Below are positions 34,448 through 43,383 of a DNA stretch of 64,000 nucleotides, piece by piece (the stretch's first letter is position 1; every line of letters starts with the position of its first letter). The notes beneath the pieces were generated by a model. That model was not told where the DNA came from. It worked only from the letters and a program-made list of their open reading frames with translations, and made no database searches. The stretch covers positions 62,001 through 126,000 of the forward strand of contig JACZTG010000005.1 of assembly GCA_022573815.1 (NCBI GenBank), given 5' to 3'. This DNA comes from Candidatus Neomarinimicrobiota bacterium (lineage in GTDB: Bacteria > Fidelibacterota > SORT01). The position numbers and the translations under genes are program-made.

Positions 34448-35468
34448 CTATTTCTTCGCCCTTTGTGCCCATATTAATCACAATTTCTCCTTCATCTTCC
34501 AAGTGACGAATCGATTCTACTATTCTTTGCTGTGCTTCTTCAACTTCTCTGAGTCTTACAGGTCCCATAAATTCAATCTCTTCATTCACCATTTGCGCTG
34601 CTCTTTCGGACATATTCGATAATATTTTCTGCTTCACTTCTTCAGTGACGGCTTTTAATGCAAAAGCGAGCTCTTTACTATCCACTTCCTTAAGAACTCG
34701 TTGAATTGACCTGTCGTCAAGTATAATGACATCTTCAAATACGAACATTAAATTTTTTATTTCCGTTGCCAATTCGGGATCAGATTTACTCAGACCTTCG
34801 AGAATGTTTTTCTCTACTGAGCGTCCTACCATATTCAATATTTCCGCCGTAGTTTTCACTCCCCCGAGTTTGCTTCCACCCTGTCCAAAATCAATTCGTG
34901 ATTCGAGAATTTTCTCTATTTCGGTTACCATATCCAGTGGAACAGTATCCATCGTAGCAAACCTGTAAATTACATCTCTTCTGAGATCGTTTGGAAGATC
35001 GCTCAATATGCTTGCTGCCTGTTCAATTTCGATTTGCGTTAAAACGAGCGCTATTGTTTGAGGATGCTCTTTTTGGATGAACGCTAACAACTGAGTTGAA
35101 TCTACATCTTTTAGTATGTTAAATCCTTTGACTTCCAACGAACGTTGAACCTTTTTAAGGACTTCAGCAGCTTTTTCCTTATCAAGAGCTGCCTCAAGAA
35201 TTTTTTTAGCATAACTAGGGCCACCGGCAGCAATATAGTTTTGTGCCAGCACCATATTATAAAATTCCTCCGTGACTTCAGAGATGATGTCCGCAGAGAC
35301 ATTACTCAGTATAGAAATTTCTTTGGTAAGAAGTTCAACCTCAGAATCAGTAAACTGTTTGAAAATACTCGCTGACGCTTCCTCGCCCATAGCTACCAAA
35401 AGAATTGCCGCTTTTTTCAATCCCGTAAGATTTGATATAGATAATCCTGTGTTATCATATCCTGGCAT
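34440..35468 (-). CDS. fliG: FliG, motor switch protein
   Basis: A 342-residue FliG. N-terminal GLKKAAILLVAMGEEASASIFKQFTD, middle QKEHPQTIALVLTQIEIEQAASILSDLP (EHPQ motif), and C-terminal torque domain with FVFEDVIILDDRSIQRVLKEVDSKELAFALK, including the charged residues that face the stator. It connects the MS ring (FliF) to the C ring. Confidence 0.97.
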   Translation of the reverse strand: MPGYDNTGLSISNLTGLKKAAILLVAMGEEASASIFKQFTDSEVELLTKEISILSNVSADIISEVTEEFYNMVLAQNYIAAGGPSYAKKILEAALDKEKAAEVLKKVQRSLEVKGFNILKDVDSTQLLAFIQKEHPQTIALVLTQIEIEQAASILSDLPNDLRRDVIYRFATMDTVPLDMVTEIEKILESRIDFGQGGSKLGGVKTTAEILNMVGRSVEKNILEGLSKSDPELATEIKNLMFVFEDVIILDDRSIQRVLKEVDSKELAFALKAVTEEVKQKILSNMSERAAQMVNEEIEFMGPVRLREVEEAQQRIVESIRHLEDEGEIVINMGTKGEEIVV

Positions 35469-35471
35469 ATA

Positions 35472-37034
35472 TTAATCCTCCATAAGCCAGCTTCTTAACA
35501 AACTGGTGGCCTCTGGTGACTTTTCACGGGAGTAACTTGTAATTTGATTATGCATTTTGGTACGCTCAGCAGCTTCAGGGAGAACGGATTCCCCCAATTT
35601 CGGAAAATCGGAATCTGATGGTAACGCTACCGTTCCTGCGTTGGCGGAAGATAATACGGGATAATTCCCTTGATTGGATGTCATTCTTATCGGTCCAGCG
35701 TTTTTAGACATAGATCTTAGCACTAACAGAACCGCAATGGCGACAACGATCATACCTACGCTTTTTGCCGCACTTATATAATCTATAGAAAATCCTGAAT
35801 CTTCCATTTCCTCGAAATTTGCCATAAGGTTTTTCGATGCAAATTGCATTCCGATAACTTCAATCTTATCCCCTCGTCCTTCTTGAAACCCAACCGCAGT
35901 TTTTACGATATTTGATAATTTCGTCATTTCTTCATCACTACGCTCTTCATATTTCATTTCCGGATTTTCATTGTCTTCGCTTCCCTCGACAGCTAGATAT
36001 TTTCCATTGATGAGGACGGCTATTGTCAATCTCTTGATACCACCTGCCGAATTTATAAGCGTTTCAACAGTCCTGTTAATTTCATATTTTGTCGTGGCTG
36101 TCTCTTTGCTAGTTTGCGAAGTGTCTGTTCCAATTGCTGAAGTAGTTGTAAATTGCTCACTCCTGATAACTTGTCCATCGGGGTCAAACGATTCTGTTGT
36201 TCTTTCAATACTCTCAAAATCCAATTCTGCCGTTACCCTTGTAATTGCATTCCCTACGCCAACAACACTTTCAAGCATTTTCTGAGATTTTTCTATCAAT
36301 TCAGATTCGACAGCTTTTTGTAATTCCATCTGGCTGGTACTGCTGGCTATAAGATCATCAGATTCTTCGCCTTTTGAAAGCGTGTTTCCATGTGAATCAA
36401 TGATAGTGATTTGACCTGATTTTAGACCCTCTACACTGCTTGCAATCAATCGGGTAATACCTGAAATCTGGCTTTTCGATAAACTCGTGGCACTTTTCAA
36501 TATCAATATTATTGATGCTGTTGCGAATTGCTTATCCTCCTTGAAAAGTTTTTCTTCCGGTAAGACGATATGAACCCTTGAGTCTTTCACTTCGCTCATT
36601 TGATTCAGTGTGCGCGCCAGTTCACCTTCTAAAGCTCTCTTATAATTAATTTTTTGTACAAAAGTTGACATTCCAAAATTTGATTTATCGAATATCTCGT
36701 ATCCTACATGTCCTGATTGCGGTATACCTTGCTGGGCAAGAGACATTTTTAGTTCATGAACATTACTTCTGGGAACCAGTATCTTTGTTCCCCCGTTCTC
36801 TAATTTATATTCCACATTATCTTCTTTCAGTTTCTCTACTATTAATCCCGCTTCTGAAGATTCCATATCGTAGAATAATACTTCAAATTCTGTTTGACCT
36901 GCCCACAGCGCAATTACCACAAATACTACAACCGTTATAATGCTAATCATTAATAATTCGGCTTTCTGGCGTCCCGTCATTTGCCAGAATACACCTGATA
37001 GACCTGAAAATAGATTTCCGAACTGTTCAGCCAA
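35472..37034 (-). CDS. fliF: FliF, MS-ring protein
   Basis: A 520-residue MS-ring protein. A membrane helix at about 24-46, the YscJ-like ring-building motif with GIPQSGHVGYEIFDKSNFGMSTFVQKINYKRALEGELARTL (residues 97-137, landmarks GIPQSG and ALEGELARTI), a second ring domain, a second membrane helix at about 425-443, and the C-terminal FliG-binding tail (ATSLLRSWLMED). It directly precedes fliG. Confidence 0.97.
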   Translation of the reverse strand: MAEQFGNLFSGLSGVFWQMTGRQKAELLMISIITVVVFVVIALWAGQTEFEVLFYDMESSEAGLIVEKLKEDNVEYKLENGGTKILVPRSNVHELKMSLAQQGIPQSGHVGYEIFDKSNFGMSTFVQKINYKRALEGELARTLNQMSEVKDSRVHIVLPEEKLFKEDKQFATASIILILKSATSLSKSQISGITRLIASSVEGLKSGQITIIDSHGNTLSKGEESDDLIASSTSQMELQKAVESELIEKSQKMLESVVGVGNAITRVTAELDFESIERTTESFDPDGQVIRSEQFTTTSAIGTDTSQTSKETATTKYEINRTVETLINSAGGIKRLTIAVLINGKYLAVEGSEDNENPEMKYEERSDEEMTKLSNIVKTAVGFQEGRGDKIEVIGMQFASKNLMANFEEMEDSGFSIDYISAAKSVGMIVVAIAVLLVLRSMSKNAGPIRMTSNQGNYPVLSSANAGTVALPSDSDFPKLGESVLPEAAERTKMHNQITSYSREKSPEATSLLRSWLMED

Positions 37035-37053
37035 TTTATTTATCTCCCATTAA

Positions 37054-37347
37054 CTAAAAGCGCATTCTCATTATTTCGTGATACGTTTCTAATAGTTTAT
37101 TTCTTAATTCCAACATTAATCGAAAGCTTAATCCCGCCTTTTCCGAAGCCACCATCGCCGAATGTAAATCTTCTTCTTTTCCGTTTATTACGCTAATAAT
37201 TTTTTCGCCGGCTTCCTTTTGAGCCTGGTTTACTTCTCTCATAAAACTTCCAAATGATACTCTATCTCCTGATTTTTCAGCTTTGGCTATTTCAGGGATC
37301 GGTTTTAATCCGGGGATATTTGAAGTAATTCGATTTATTTGAGACAT
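37054..37347 (-). CDS. fliE: FliE, MS-ring/rod junction protein
   Basis: A 97-residue FliE with the conserved C-terminal half: FGSFMREVNQAQKEAGEKI, GKEEDLHSAMVASEKAGLSFRLMLELRNKLLETYHEIMRMRF (landmarks DLHSAMVASEKA and LELRNKLLETY). It anchors the proximal rod to FliF. It lies between the small unknown and fliF. Confidence 0.95.
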   Translation of the reverse strand: MSQINRITSNIPGLKPIPEIAKAEKSGDRVSFGSFMREVNQAQKEAGEKIISVINGKEEDLHSAMVASEKAGLSFRLMLELRNKLLETYHEIMRMRF

Positions 37348-37359
37348 TATAGAAGCCCT

Positions 37360-37686
37360 CTATACTTTAACGTTAACAAGAATGCCACGAGGGAGCTCGC
37401 CTATTTTCATTCCATTAGTGTCCAATAATTTATTTATTTGAGCCATACTTTCAGTCCCAAACAAATCTTTTAGAGTCTTTTTTTCATCCTTCGTGAGTAT
37501 CTCCCTTAGCTTAGGATTTGATACCTGGAAACTTTCATTCGGCTCCTTTGCACGGGAAACATCCTTATTACCTTGCAAATTATTTTCCGTACTGTTTCCA
37601 CTATCCTTACCGGTATCAGGCACCGGATGAAAATTTGATCTTGGATAAAGTTTTAGATACTCTGCTGCAACTGAGTTAACTTTCAT
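37360..37686 (-). CDS. Small unknown protein between flgC and fliE
   Basis: A 108-residue protein: a polar, probably disordered N-terminal half, then LTKDEKKTLKDLFGTESMAQINKLLD with a helical pattern, and a tail GELPRGILVNVKV. The tail matches GKAIDIKI at the end of the unknown at 12786-13091 in length and alternation. Tightly packed (15 bp after flgC, 12 bp before fliE), so co-expressed with the early rod genes. It may be an accessory rod, cap or chaperone protein; no family recognised. Confidence 0.65.
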   Translation of the reverse strand: MKVNSVAAEYLKLYPRSNFHPVPDTGKDSGNSTENNLQGNKDVSRAKEPNESFQVSNPKLREILTKDEKKTLKDLFGTESMAQINKLLDTNGMKIGELPRGILVNVKV

Positions 37687-37701
37687 TATTGGCTGTCTCC
37701 C

Positions 37702-38157
37702 TTAAATTTCAAGAGATTGGGATATCATCTCTTTAGCAGTGTTGAATACGGTAAGATTTGCTTCAAAAGATCGCGAGGATATAATCATATTCACCATTTC
37801 TTCTATGATATTTATATTTGGATAACTTACCATTCCCTCATCATTTGCTTCAGGGTGATTAGGTTCATATATCATCTTCGGACCATCGTCAATTTCCATT
37901 ATCCTGAGAACTTCCACTCCCGAGAATTCACTTCCTGCCAGATTTCCCATAATTCCACTTAAAACGCTGCTGAAGTTAATATTATCTTGTTGTTCTCTCA
38001 GAATCACAACTTTTCTTTTGTAATATGATCCACCTTCAATTTTTGTAGTATGAATGTTAGCAACGTTTGATGAAATAGCATCAATCCTTGCTCTCTGCAC
38101 ATTCATTCCACTCGAACTAATCGCCAGTGACCCGAATATTCCGCTTAGTTTTGGCAT
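37702..38157 (-). CDS. flgC: FlgC, proximal rod protein
   Basis: A 151-residue rod protein beginning MPKLSGIFGSLAISSSGMNVQRARIDAISSNVANIHTT, with the C-terminal VSYPNINIIEEMVNMIISSRSFEANLTVFNTAKEM, both characteristic of FlgC (the YPN-IN-EEM motif). It follows flgB by 2 bp. Confidence 0.96.
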   Translation of the reverse strand: MPKLSGIFGSLAISSSGMNVQRARIDAISSNVANIHTTKIEGGSYYKRKVVILREQQDNINFSSVLSGIMGNLAGSEFSGVEVLRIMEIDDGPKMIYEPNHPEANDEGMVSYPNINIIEEMVNMIISSRSFEANLTVFNTAKEMISQSLEI

Positions 38158-38159
38158 AT

Positions 38160-38546
38160 TTATAAACTCCTGCCTGAAATACTTGATTTAATTGAGTTAA
38201 ATTGTCTTTTCATTAGATTCACAGCAAATTTATAGTACAGTTGATTTTTTGCCAAGTCAGCCATTTCCTGGCTTAAATCGACATTGTTTGGAGCCCCGAC
38301 ATCCGGTTTTTTAGATGATTCAACAATTTTAAATTCTTCTTGCTGGACCATACCGTCTGTCATCCCGATTGAACCGTCAATCATCGATTGGAGACTATCT
38401 TCAAACTCCACGCTCTTCTTTCTATATCCAACCGTGGAAGCATTAGCAATATTTTGTGCTATAACTCTGTGTCGAACAGCGCCGAGATCGAGAATCCGCT
38501 TCAGTAAGGGAATTAAAGTCTTACTGCCCAGTATATCATTTATCAT
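38160..38546 (-). CDS. flgB: FlgB, proximal rod protein
   Basis: A 128-residue rod protein. N-terminal LKRILDLGAVRHRVIAQNIANASTVGYRKKSVEFEDSLQ and C-terminal NNVDLSQEMADLAKNQLYYKFAVNLMKRQFN, both FlgB signatures. It heads the flgB-flgC-unknown-fliE-fliF-fliG-fliH-fliI-fliJ-motE-fliK run, behind its own sigma-54-like promoter. Confidence 0.95.
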   Translation of the reverse strand: MINDILGSKTLIPLLKRILDLGAVRHRVIAQNIANASTVGYRKKSVEFEDSLQSMIDGSIGMTDGMVQQEEFKIVESSKKPDVGAPNNVDLSQEMADLAKNQLYYKFAVNLMKRQFNSIKSSISGRSL

Positions 38547-38578
38547 TCAAGTCTCCCTATCTATATGTATTGGTTTAG

Positions 38579-38594
38579 TACAATAAGCGTGCCA
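38579..38594 (-). promoter_or_regulatory. Sigma-54-like promoter for flgB (GG-N10-GT)
   Basis: On the minus strand TGGCAC-GCTTA-TTGTA: the -24 hexamer is perfect and the spacing is right, but the -12 element has GT instead of GC. Predicted start near 38568, 22 nt before the flgB ATG at 38546. It sits in the 199-bp gap after the RpoN activator gene, which otherwise holds no ORF. The altered -12 weakens the call. Confidence 0.65.
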
Positions 38595-38745
38595 TACTCT
38601 TTTCTATTGATTATATAGTTTATAAGTATCTGTGGTATAGGCATTTATGGGATATTCCTGCGAGTAAGAACTATTCGTGGAAATTTTAATAAGGAAAAAT
38701 TTGCCTTTTGAAAGTGAAAAATATTCCGATGAAAAATTAGAAAAC

Positions 38746-40095
38746 TTAGATTATACCTTCTTGCTTATACCTATTAATTTTATTTCTTAAAGTACGCGCG
38801 GTAATTCCAAGTTCGTTGGCGGTCTTTGCCTTATTCCCATCATTAGTACTCAATGAACTTAATATTAATTCTCTTTCCACATCCTCAATGGTTCCAAATG
38901 TTGATGGAATTTGAGTTTTCTTCGAAGAAGGATAGGAATTATTGACAGCGTCAATTAAGTCTTTAGGGGTTATCTCATCATTTTTACAAAGGACCACGGC
39001 TCTTTCAAGTTTATTTTCCAATTCTCTGACATTACCAGGGAAACTCATTTTTAGCAATGTGTCAACAACTTCTTCTGAAAGTCTTAGTTCAGGCTTTCCA
39101 TATTTAATTGACACTCTTCGGACAAAATAATGAGCCAATAACGGTATATCATCTTTTCTTTTGTCCAATGCCGGAAGGAATATCGGTACGACATTCAAAC
39201 GGTAGAATAGGTCTTCTCTGAAATTACCATCGTCAATTTCTTTCTCAATATCTCGGTTAGTCGTGGCAATAACTCTAACGTTTACTTTCTTGTAACTTTC
39301 ATCCCCGATTCTTTGGATTTCACCTGTTTGTAAAACCCGAAGTAATTTCGCCTGTAAAGATAATTCCATTTCACTTATTTCATCTAACAGTATTGTTCCA
39401 CCGTCCGCAAGCTCGAACATTCCTTTTCTTTCTCTAATGGCGCCAGTATACGCGCCTTTTGCATGGCCGAACAGCTCACTTTCCATAAGCCCGGCAGGCA
39501 GTGCCGCACAATTTACTTTGATATACGGCTTGTCTTTGAGTTTGCTTCTCTCCTGTAAAGCGTTTGCGACCATCTCTTTACCTGTTCCGGTCGGCCCTTG
39601 AATAAATACGGTTACATCGGTTGGAGCAATATGATCAATTGTGGAAAACACTTCTTTCATCTCTTCGCTTCGCCCGAGCATATCTCCAAAATGAGTCTCT
39701 CTCGTGTTGTATGCCCGATTTTTGTCCTTAGAATATGATTTGAAATAACTTTTAGTTAATTCCGTTATCTTTTTGATGGTAAATGGTTTTGTAATAAAAT
39801 CGTAAGCCCCGACTTTAATAGATTCCACAGCGTCCTCAATGGTGCCGTAGCCGCTCATTACAATGACACCTACATCAGATTTTTCCTCTTTTATCTTTCG
39901 GAGCAGCTCCATTCCTGTAATCTCCGGCATCTTTAAATCTGTAATAACAAGATCAAATTTGTTTTCCTTCATCATATTCAAAACTAAATTGCCATCAGTA
40001 GTAGATTGAACATCAAAATTTCTCATTTTCAAGGCTTTGGTAAGATATTCTCCAATTTTCGGTTCATCATCCACTACTAATATTTTTTTCTTCAT
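38746..40095 (-). CDS. NtrC-family sigma-54 activator (FlgR/FleR-like)
   Basis: A 449-residue response regulator: receiver 1-120 (D53 in VITDLKMPE), AAA+ sigma-54 activation domain 135-375 with Walker A GPTGTGKE (167-174), GAYTGA (214-219, a Tyr variant of the RNA-polymerase-contacting GAFTGA loop), Walker B GGTILLDEI, and a Fis-type HTH at 410-445 (NKAKTANELGITARTLRNKINR). It stands directly upstream of the flgB promoter and downstream of the REC-GAF-GGDEF protein, so it is the likely activator of the sigma-54 flagellar promoters (inference). Confidence 0.93.
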   Translation of the reverse strand: MKKKILVVDDEPKIGEYLTKALKMRNFDVQSTTDGNLVLNMMKENKFDLVITDLKMPEITGMELLRKIKEEKSDVGVIVMSGYGTIEDAVESIKVGAYDFITKPFTIKKITELTKSYFKSYSKDKNRAYNTRETHFGDMLGRSEEMKEVFSTIDHIAPTDVTVFIQGPTGTGKEMVANALQERSKLKDKPYIKVNCAALPAGLMESELFGHAKGAYTGAIRERKGMFELADGGTILLDEISEMELSLQAKLLRVLQTGEIQRIGDESYKKVNVRVIATTNRDIEKEIDDGNFREDLFYRLNVVPIFLPALDKRKDDIPLLAHYFVRRVSIKYGKPELRLSEEVVDTLLKMSFPGNVRELENKLERAVVLCKNDEITPKDLIDAVNNSYPSSKKTQIPSTFGTIEDVERELILSSLSTNDGNKAKTANELGITARTLRNKINRYKQEGII

Positions 40096-40110
40096 ATTAA
40101 ATTATGTCCC

Positions 40111-41490
40111 TTAATTTATCAATTTATTGTCGTGAAGTGTCGAGGTATAATCATAAACTATATTATGAAATAGTTTGTTGATGTCGGTATCGTCTTCCGG
40201 ATAGGTCACTGCTATTACTTTTATTTCTATTCCTCTTAAGATAGATTCTGATAATATTGATTGAAACTCGTAGCTCATGCTGTCTGCATTCAACACAGCT
40301 TCGATTTTACTCCCGCCGTATAACGTCATAAAATATCCATCGATACCTATCTGCATTGCTTCATCGCTATCTGAGAGTTTTTCTTGTATCAATGATCCTA
40401 ATGTCTCTACGCTGCTCAATAGCGAATAGCCGTCAAATTCACTGTTCGGCCCGGGAATCACTCTGAAATATATAAATGATACTGAACCACCATACTTATC
40501 CACTTTCTCTTTTGATTCTATCAATCTTCTCTTCAGTCTCACCAATGTCCCCTGCTTAAATGAGGGCGTTTTATTTTCATTTTCGATAATCCTTAGTTGT
40601 GGTCCCAATTGATTAGCCAATACTTTTAATAATTTGGACATTTCATTCGATAAAATTTCTTTTCCTTTTTCCGGTATTATCATTATAAATCCAATGATAC
40701 TTGAGCTGACCGCCATTGGAATAATCCACATTTTACCATTAGGATGTCCGTTCCCATTCTCGTTGGAATTAAAATTTAAGTATTCAGAAAAGTCGCCAAG
40801 TTCAATGATTCCCGCTTTTTCAAGTAATTCTCTCAACATTTCTATATTTACAGGCTTCGTCATTTCGGGATATAAACTCTCAAAATTCCCTACTCCCCGA
40901 GCGAAATGATACTCAGGTTGATCTGATTCAGCTAACATTATTCCTGCAGTTTTAATCCCGATTCCGACATTTAAAGTGTCAGCGGCAAAACTTAGTACGG
41001 TATCACGATTTGATGATTTTACCACTATATCATTTATTTCATACAGCGTATTCAGTTCTTTTATGTGCTTTTCACGCTCCGCTGTTAATTTTATGTTTTC
41101 TTTTATCAACCGTCTTCGCTCTAAAGCCTTATTAATCGTATGAAGTAATTCGTCATATTTAAAAGGCTTTAAAATAAAATCAAAAACGTTTTGATGTAAT
41201 GACTCTATTGCGAGATCCATTGTGCCATAGCCTGTGATAATTATCACATCCGTCTCGAGTTCCAAATCACTTACTTTTTTTGCAATGTCAAGTCCCGTTA
41301 TTTTGGGCATCCTGAAGTCCGTGATTATTATATCAAAATGATCTTTGCCTATTCTTTTTAAGAACTTTTCTGAATCAGTCTCTCCGGTTGCACTGATTCC
41401 GTTGGCTACTAATAAATCCACTAAACTTGTGACGACCTCTCTTTCATCGTCGATTACAATGATACGTTCAGTTGCTGTTTGTGTGCTCAA
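40111..41490 (-). CDS. REC-GAF-degenerate GGDEF response regulator
   Basis: A 459-residue protein. Receiver 1-125 with phosphoacceptor D58 (IITDFRMPK), a coiled coil to about 150, a GAF-like domain at 150-300, and a C-terminal domain at 310-455 with the diguanylate-cyclase fold pattern. Where the cyclase has GGDEF, it reads GIDGYF (382-387); the catalytic acid pair is lost, so it is likely inactive as a cyclase. The start at a TTG (41490) overlaps the FapA gene by 23 bp; no in-frame ATG near the receiver was found. It precedes the sigma-54 activator gene by 15 bp and may feed it. Confidence 0.72.
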   Translation of the reverse strand: MSTQTATERIIVIDDEREVVTSLVDLLVANGISATGETDSEKFLKRIGKDHFDIIITDFRMPKITGLDIAKKVSDLELETDVIIITGYGTMDLAIESLHQNVFDFILKPFKYDELLHTINKALERRRLIKENIKLTAEREKHIKELNTLYEINDIVVKSSNRDTVLSFAADTLNVGIGIKTAGIMLAESDQPEYHFARGVGNFESLYPEMTKPVNIEMLRELLEKAGIIELGDFSEYLNFNSNENGNGHPNGKMWIIPMAVSSSIIGFIMIIPEKGKEILSNEMSKLLKVLANQLGPQLRIIENENKTPSFKQGTLVRLKRRLIESKEKVDKYGGSVSFIYFRVIPGPNSEFDGYSLLSSVETLGSLIQEKLSDSDEAMQIGIDGYFMTLYGGSKIEAVLNADSMSYEFQSILSESILRGIEIKVIAVTYPEDDTDINKLFHNIVYDYTSTLHDNKLIN

Positions 41491-42883
41491 CCTTGATTGT
41501 TCCTTCTTCGAGTTTAAATATTGATCCCAACAATTCTTGCTGTACTAATAATTCTTCCGTATCGATATTTATTATTACACCTGGAAATACTTTAGACGAT
41601 ATTTTAATTCGTTTTTCCATTTCCTTAGTCATTGAGTCCGAAAGTAATGCCGTTTTCTCTTCGTTCAATTTTCTCAGCTCTTGATTTATTTCTTTGTTAG
41701 CGTATAGGAGAAGTTCTTTTTCTGCTTTTTTATTTTCAGGTAATTCGTCCACTCTTTCATTTAACAAATCAATAAACTGAACCTGTTTACTGTTCATACT
41801 TTCCTTCGAAGAAAGCTCTCCTACATGTCTGTCTATCTCGAGTACCCTCTTCAAAGTTTCGCCATCAAGGTTTCTACCAACTTTCAATCGAGTGGGAATC
41901 ATATTTGTTGAGCCTGCTACCTTAGCTTGAATGCTGTCTTTTGAACTTATTTTTCCGCCTCTGATAGTTCCTTCGCTGTCTAACACTTTTATACAACCTT
42001 CAGCATTAAGGTCACTATTTAAAATATACCTTCCGGCTATAACATCTTTTCCTACGGTGATTTTTGCGTCTTGAATGAATCCGGCTTCTAAATTTTTAGC
42101 AGCGATAATATGTGAAATGTTTTTACCGATTATTCCTAAAAGGACTTTAATGCTACCTTTTCTTGAAGTTAAATTTGCGCCTTCCGAGCAGCCCGTTATT
42201 TCAATATTTCCGTCTGCTTCTAATTTGAATCCAGGCTTAACGTCTCCGTTTATTTTTAAATTACCTAAAAATTCTATATTGCCCGTATTATATCCCACAT
42301 CACTATTAATTTCGAATGTTTCCTGAATACTTACCAATTCGTCTCGATACACTAACATTCCACTCGCTGTTGATATTAATGACAACCCATCAACCGAGAT
42401 TTTAGTATTCTTACCCGCCGGAAGATCAAAATCAGTGGGATGAAATTCGATTGTTTCTCCTCTCAAAGTAGTGCCTGGTAATCCTTTTGCGGCAGGTAAT
42501 TTTTGAGCGATAAGATCGCCTTTCCTTACTTGTATAACATCTTTCAGATTTAAAGGAATTACCGGTTTATCATTTGCACTATGAGAATGTTCAGCAGAAG
42601 TCACATCCAGCTCGTATAATATTTTTGCATCAAAACCGTTTTTAGGAAGAATCCCCTCCGCAATTAATATGTGACTGAACGCTTCATTATCAATAAAAAA
42701 TGAATCAAGATTTTCATTGAGAAATTCTTCTTTTACTTTGAGTTTACGTGTAAGAGTTAATACATTTTCCAACTCCGGCCTATCTTCACCGTCTTTCGGC
42801 TCATATGACATATAAAGACGCATTCCATCCGAGGATAATAAAATAGAAAGGGAATTATAGCTGACGGACGTTTCCTTACTCAT
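41468..42883 (-). CDS. fapA: FapA (DUF342), flagellar assembly protein A
   Basis: A 471-residue protein of the DUF342/FapA family. Start is the ATG at 42883 (MSKETSVSYN), behind a GGGAGGGGGA ribosome site; the GTG 12 bp upstream lies inside that site. The family's central beta-helix is clear: GTTLRGETIE, DVGYNTGNIEFLGNLKINGDVKPGFKLEADGNIEITG, KGSIKVLLGIIGKN, VGKDVIAGRYIL, followed by a coiled coil at about 370-435. FapA occurs in polar-flagellum clusters and has been linked to polar localisation of FlhF-type systems in Vibrio. It heads the long flagellar transcript. Confidence 0.85.
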   Translation of the reverse strand: MSKETSVSYNSLSILLSSDGMRLYMSYEPKDGEDRPELENVLTLTRKLKVKEEFLNENLDSFFIDNEAFSHILIAEGILPKNGFDAKILYELDVTSAEHSHSANDKPVIPLNLKDVIQVRKGDLIAQKLPAAKGLPGTTLRGETIEFHPTDFDLPAGKNTKISVDGLSLISTASGMLVYRDELVSIQETFEINSDVGYNTGNIEFLGNLKINGDVKPGFKLEADGNIEITGCSEGANLTSRKGSIKVLLGIIGKNISHIIAAKNLEAGFIQDAKITVGKDVIAGRYILNSDLNAEGCIKVLDSEGTIRGGKISSKDSIQAKVAGSTNMIPTRLKVGRNLDGETLKRVLEIDRHVGELSSKESMNSKQVQFIDLLNERVDELPENKKAEKELLLYANKEINQELRKLNEEKTALLSDSMTKEMEKRIKISSKVFPGVIINIDTEELLVQQELLGSIFKLEEGTIKVEHTNSN

Positions 42884-42980
42884 TCCCCCTCCCACAGCAT
42901 CTATTCATCTCAACTACATTTTTTGTAAGAAAAATAATTTTCTCCCATATCCCTTAATCGACAGTTTCGATGACAAAGAT

Positions 42981-42996
42981 TGCAATTACTATGCCA
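42981..42996 (-). promoter_or_regulatory. Sigma-54 promoter upstream of fapA
   Basis: On the minus strand TGGCAT-AGTAA-TTGCA with GG-N10-GC spacing; only the last base of the -24 hexamer deviates. Predicted start near 42970, about 85 nt before the fapA ATG. It probably drives fapA, the REC-GAF-GGDEF gene and the NtrC-type activator gene, which would give autogenous control of the activator. Confidence 0.78.
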
Positions 42997-43318
42997 GCAA
43001 TTTATTGGCTAACAATATTTATAAAATATTTCGGTGACAAATATTTTTCATATTCCGAATCTGCTACTATATAGCAACTTATTCGTATTCGAATTATTTA
43101 GTATTTTTTTATTCCTAATAAAGAGACTTTTATTTACGAATTCGGCTGGCTAATCCTACACCATTTTAATTAAATTTTAGACAATAATGGCAAAATACCG
43201 CCGACTTTCGGATAAGAATTCGTGTATTTTCTGGAAGCATATGTTTTAGAAGGCGATGCCTAAAAGGATTCCTATCCCGATAAATGATGTTTTATTTCAA
43301 ATTCAGGGGTAAAAGTTG
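42997..43318. other. AT-rich intergenic region with GAATTCG-type palindromes
   Basis: About 320 bp without a credible gene between the divergent fapA and the small gene at 43384. It contains CGAATTCG (43137-43144), AGAATTCG (43215-43222) and a TTCGAA at 43088-43093, at roughly 90, 140 and 220 bp upstream of the fapA sigma-54 promoter. These could be activator sites but may be chance in AT-rich DNA. Confidence 0.3.
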
Positions 43319-43347
43319 TTGACTTATAGCAACGACATTTTTATTTT
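43319..43347 (+). promoter_or_regulatory. Sigma-70 promoter for the small helical gene
   Basis: TTGACT at 43319-43324, a 17-nt spacer, and TATTTT at 43342-43347 on the plus strand. Predicted transcription start near 43354, about 30 nt before the TTG at 43384. The same bases form a weak hairpin (GTTGTTG/CAACGAC) followed by T-rich sequence, so a leader terminator is an alternative reading. Confidence 0.5.
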
Positions 43348-43383
43348 TCTGTAACTGTTTACTTGGGGTGGAGGATTTTCGGA

